Below are positions 7,623 to 9,695 of a stretch of DNA of 9,695 nucleotides, in pieces. The stretch is from contig DIVC01000054.1 of NCBI GenBank assembly GCA_002423905.1, forward strand, positions 2,500 to 12,194, written 5' to 3'. Numbering within the stretch: position 1 is the stretch's first letter; the number at the start of each line of letters is the position of its first letter. The notes beneath the pieces are model-generated. The model was not told where the DNA came from. It saw nothing but the letters and a program-made list of their open reading frames with translations, and searched no databases. The stretch comes from Idiomarina sp. UBA6142 (GTDB lineage: Bacteria > Pseudomonadota > Gammaproteobacteria > Enterobacterales > Alteromonadaceae). The position numbers and the translations under genes are program-made.

Positions 7623-8091
7623 GACCTGACTCTGTAGCCTCTAACTGTTGCCAAATCAGTGCCAGCGCCCGGCCATCGGGTAAACAAAGCGTTGGTTCCA
7701 GCTCCAGCAGTGGTACCAAGACAAAATCGCGCTGACATAAGCCGATATGAGGAATCTGCAGGTGCTGATAGGTGATGGTCTCATTGCCATACAATAAAAT
7801 ATCGATATCCAAAGTACGTTCACCCCAGCGGCGATGCCGTTGGCGACCGAATTGTTGTTCAATTTTTTGGATTAAATCGAGCAATTCCAACGCTGATAAT
7901 TGAGTGTCAGCAGCCACCACCGCGTTGATATAATCAGGTTGGTCGGCAGGCCCCATGGGCTTACTCGCATAAAATGAAGAACAGTGTAGCTGAGTCAAGA
8001 GCGGCTGTTGTTGTAGCGTGACGACAGCATCGCGCAAGGTCGCTTGCGGGTCGCCCAAATTTGCGCCGAGACCCAGATAGATGCGGGTCAT
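7600..8091 (-). CDS. folK: 2-amino-4-hydroxy-6-hydroxymethyldihydropteridine pyrophosphokinase (HPPK)
   Basis: FolK transfers pyrophosphate from ATP to hydroxymethyl-dihydropterin, a folate-pathway step in the cytoplasm. The 163-residue protein matches the single-domain HPPK length (159 in E. coli). It contains the signature [16 protein letters not shown] (87-102), with metal ligands D95 and D97 and the binding residues W89, R92 and F123 at E. coli numbering. Other family features are GLGANLGD (7-14), [21 protein letters not shown] (38-58) and the [13 protein letters not shown] loop (113-125). The ATG overlaps the pcnB stop as ATGA. There is no strong Shine-Dalgarno within the pcnB end, so initiation is probably by coupling. 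The product feeds folate, the one-carbon donor of PanB encoded next, which gives a metabolic rationale for the cluster. Confidence 0.97.
   Translation of the reverse strand: MTRIYLGLGANLGDPQATLRDAVVTLQQQPLLTQLHCSSFYASKPMGPADQPDYINAVVAADTQLSALELLDLIQKIEQQFGRQRHRRWGERTLDIDILLYGNETITYQHLQIPHIGLCQRDFVLVPLLELEPTLCLPDGRALALIWQQLEATESGHDLIKIS
7614..7629. repeat. 16-bp perfect palindrome over the panB -35 region, operator-like
   Basis: TCAGGTCATGACCTGA reads identically on both strands with no spacer. It lies in the last codons of folK and fully contains the -35 hexamer of the candidate panB promoter. A perfect 16-bp palindrome is expected about 0.15 times in random sequence of this length, so chance is not excluded. 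No T-run follows on either strand in terminator fashion. A dimeric repressor or activator site is one possible reading. Confidence 0.45.
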
Positions 8092-9545
8092 TCGCCAGCA
8101 ACACTCGGCTTGCGCCGGCGCCGTCCACCGCGCCGTCCGCGGCGTTTCTGCTCACCGTCGGCACGAGGCGGTTGAGCGCCCTGGGGCGGCGGACTATCGC
8201 TGTCGGCTTCGGCGTCGTTGTCAAGACTTGGAATCATCTGCGGTTGTAATTTATTCCAGTACTCAGCTTGCTGCTGCAATTGAATACGCTCTGCAGCTGG
8301 CGCAGTTGCTGCGCGTAGCAACAAAAAGTCGAATGCGGCACGGCAGCGCGGATGGCCCAATATGCTCTGTAAACGCTTGCCTTTGGCGCGCTCCATACGT
8401 TGCTGTAACTGCCAAATTTCCCGTGCTGGAATAGTGAAACGCTTAGGAATAGCAATACGTTGAACTTGCCGGCCAATGACATCGGCAGCGGCAAGATTCA
8501 TTGCATCAATAGGGCTGAAGCCCCCCTCTTGCTGCAGTTGCTCCATGCGTGCTTGCAGCGGCCACCACAACAGTGCAGCAAACAGGTAGGCGGGGGTAAT
8601 GCGTTGGTCATTTCTGATACGTACATCGGTATCGGCAAAAGTTTTGCGGATCATCTGATACGGCGGTTGCTCGGGTGCATTCAGGTAGGGCTTGAGCACC
8701 GGGAATAGTTGTTGAAATAAGCCGTAATCGCTGAGCATATCGAAGTTAGCAACGCCTTTACCAGCGGCGAATAACTTCAAGACTTCATCAAACAGCCGTG
8801 CTGGGGGAATGTTCTGTAATAACGGCGCACATTCTTTCAGCGGTTTGCTGACGCTATCGTCGAGGCGCATGTTCAATTTGGTAGCAAAGCGCACCGCCCG
8901 CAGCATCCGCACGGGATCTTCGCGGTAGCGCGCTATTGGGTCGCCGATCATCCGCAGTACACCGGCTTCAATATCGCGTACACCATGGGCGAAATCGACA
9001 ATCGAGAAATCAGCAATGTTATAGTACAGGGCGTTCACGGTAAAATCGCGGCGCTGCGCATCTTCTTCGATCGCACCATAAACGTTATCGCGCACCAGCA
9101 TGCCATGGTCATTACGCTTCGATTTTTTGTCGTCGTGATGTTCGTCTTCTTCGTCGGTGTGATGACCGCGAAAGGTTGCGACTTCAATCACGTCGCGACC
9201 GAATACGATATGCGCCAGGCGAAAGCGGCGCCCCACTAGGCGGCAGTTACGAAATAGATTACGCACTTGCTCGGGCTTGGCGTTGGTGGCTACGTCAAAG
9301 TCTTTTGGGGTAATACCCAACAACATGTCACGTACACAACCACCCACCAAGTAGGCATCAAAGCCTTCATTGTGCAGGCGATACAACACTTTTAATGCAT
9401 GTTCAGGAATTTGTTTGCGCGAGATGCTGTGGCGATCTCGTGGGATCACTAGCGGCGTGGCCAGAATGTTTGCTGGCAGCGAAGCGGCCGTGGGCGCTGT
9501 ACGCGACATCATACGTTTCGCTAACGCCTTCATATGCTTGATAAT
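8088..9545 (-). CDS. pcnB: Poly(A) polymerase I, probably initiated at AUU
   Basis: PcnB adds 3' poly(A) tails to RNAs and promotes their decay. Numbering from the ATG at 9533 (481 residues), the nucleotidyltransferase head carries YLVGGCVRDMLLG (61-73), the metal-binding pair in KDFDVAT (D78, D80), FRNCRLVGRRFRLAH (94-108), EVATFRGHH (117-125), RRDFTVNALYY (161-171) and RYREDPVRMLRAVRF (202-216). These indicate poly(A) polymerase rather than CCA-adding enzyme. An acidic/His/Lys loop (about 126-142) and an Arg-rich C-terminal tail (KRRGRRGGRRRRK) are likely flexible RNA-contacting parts. I place the start at ATT 9545 (485 residues). GGAG (9554-9557) is 8 nt from it but 20 nt from the ATG. The extended N-terminus aligns without gaps to E. 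coli PcnB, also known to start at AUU. The conventional alternative is ATG 9533. Confidence 0.95.
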   Translation of the reverse strand: MIKHMKALAKRMMSRTAPTAASLPANILATPLVIPRDRHSISRKQIPEHALKVLYRLHNEGFDAYLVGGCVRDMLLGITPKDFDVATNAKPEQVRNLFRNCRLVGRRFRLAHIVFGRDVIEVATFRGHHTDEEDEHHDDKKSKRNDHGMLVRDNVYGAIEEDAQRRDFTVNALYYNIADFSIVDFAHGVRDIEAGVLRMIGDPIARYREDPVRMLRAVRFATKLNMRLDDSVSKPLKECAPLLQNIPPARLFDEVLKLFAAGKGVANFDMLSDYGLFQQLFPVLKPYLNAPEQPPYQMIRKTFADTDVRIRNDQRITPAYLFAALLWWPLQARMEQLQQEGGFSPIDAMNLAAADVIGRQVQRIAIPKRFTIPAREIWQLQQRMERAKGKRLQSILGHPRCRAAFDFLLLRAATAPAAERIQLQQQAEYWNKLQPQMIPSLDNDAEADSDSPPPQGAQPPRADGEQKRRGRRGGRRRRKPSVAGE

Positions 9546-9557
9546 AGTAAATGCTCC
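9543..9557 (-). promoter_or_regulatory. Shine-Dalgarno and AUU initiation codon of pcnB
   Basis: On the minus strand GGAG at 9557-9554 is followed by an 8-nt spacer and ATT at 9545-9543, in frame with pcnB. The ATG at 9533-9531 has only a weak AAG upstream. AUU initiation is rare (infC and pcnB in E. coli) and is associated with low, regulated expression. Confidence 0.6.
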
Positions 9558-9602
9558 AAAAAGCTCAAAAAAACAGCCGCTATTGTACTCGGATGTGGAC
9601 CA

Positions 9603-9695
9603 TCATGGAAGACAACGGCGTTGCCATTGCTGGGTCGCTTGCTGCAACATCGTGCTGCGGGTTTTAGCACCATTTAGTGGCAGTTGTAGATAGTC
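9603..9695 (-). CDS. gluQ: Glutamyl-Q tRNA(Asp) synthetase, C-terminal fragment cut by window edge
   Basis: A minus-strand frame enters from the window end and stops at TGA 9605-9603, giving 30 residues that end TMLQQATQQWQRRCLP. A leucine pair or ML, then A---W and a terminal basic-Pro stretch, resembles the usual C-terminus of GluQ-RS (YadB), the truncated GluRS-like enzyme that glutamylates queuosine in tRNA(Asp). The position directly upstream of pcnB is where gluQ lies in E. coli (dksA-gluQ-pcnB-folK). The call rests mostly on synteny because so few residues are visible. The stop is in frame with pcnB, 57 nt before its AUU. Confidence 0.6.
   Translation of the reverse strand, partial: DYLQLPLNGAKTRSTMLQQATQQWQRRCLP

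Noticed and set aside
8105..8160. GC-rich repetitive stretch with GCGCCGGCGC
   Set aside because: Arises from Arg and Gly codons of the PcnB basic tail. Frames on the other strand here look like shadows without family motifs.
8985..9239. Hydrophobic plus-strand frame opposite pcnB as a small membrane protein
   Set aside because: Its hydrophobic run (FFVVVMFVFFVGVM) is the reverse strand of the acidic/Lys insert codons in PcnB. No ribosome-binding site or context supports it.
9560..9605. Run of seven T on the minus strand (9567-9573) as a gluQ terminator
   Set aside because: The sequence before it forms at most a 3-bp stem (CCG/CGG), and a terminator here would cut off pcnB within its own leader.
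9582..9610. TACAAT (minus strand, 9582-9587) as a -10 box for pcnB
   Set aside because: At 16-18 nt spacing the -35 candidates match the consensus at two positions or fewer, and there is no TG extension. Not listed as a promoter.

Overview
The window is a dense, ordinary-looking chromosomal segment of a gammaproteobacterium. It carries nine complete genes and two genes cut by the window edges, with no phage, transposon, CRISPR or tRNA signal. The gene content and order (mpl-ubiX; yadG-yadH; panC-panB-folK-pcnB-gluQ) match the enterobacterial/marine gammaproteobacterial pan-fol-pcn neighbourhood. A PLP-dependent aspartate decarboxylase (panP type) sits where enterobacteria carry panD. Together with mid-range GC content, this suggests a marine group such as Alteromonadales (Idiomarina/Alteromonas-like) or Vibrionales. 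The taxon is an inference only.

Left half, + strand (1-5923): a tightly packed, probably co-transcribed series. It holds mpl (murein peptide recycling, 5' end outside the window), ubiX (prenyl-FMN synthesis for ubiquinone biosynthesis), yadG and yadH (ATPase and permease of an ABC-2 transporter of unknown substrate), a TrmB-like SAM methyltransferase paralogue, and panP. Junctions are ATGA, a 3-bp gap, TAATG, GTGA and a gap of about 34 bp, so translational coupling is likely over most of the series.

Right half, - strand (9695-5920): gluQ (3' end only), pcnB, folK, panB and panC. pcnB and folK overlap by ATGA. panB is preceded by a candidate promoter lying across the folK stop codon, and a 16-bp perfect palindrome covers its -35 region. 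The panB stop codon lies inside the panC ribosome-binding site.

The two series converge and overlap by 4 bp at panP/panC. The shared theme is pantothenate (vitamin B5/coenzyme A) synthesis. PanB makes ketopantoate using methylene-tetrahydrofolate, whose synthesis needs FolK. PanP should make beta-alanine from aspartate, and PanC joins beta-alanine to pantoate.

The points most worth following up are an apparent AUU start codon for pcnB, matching the known E. coli oddity; the palindrome at the candidate panB promoter; the divergent TrmB paralogue; and the convergent overlap of panP with panC. I see no convincing novel multi-gene system here.
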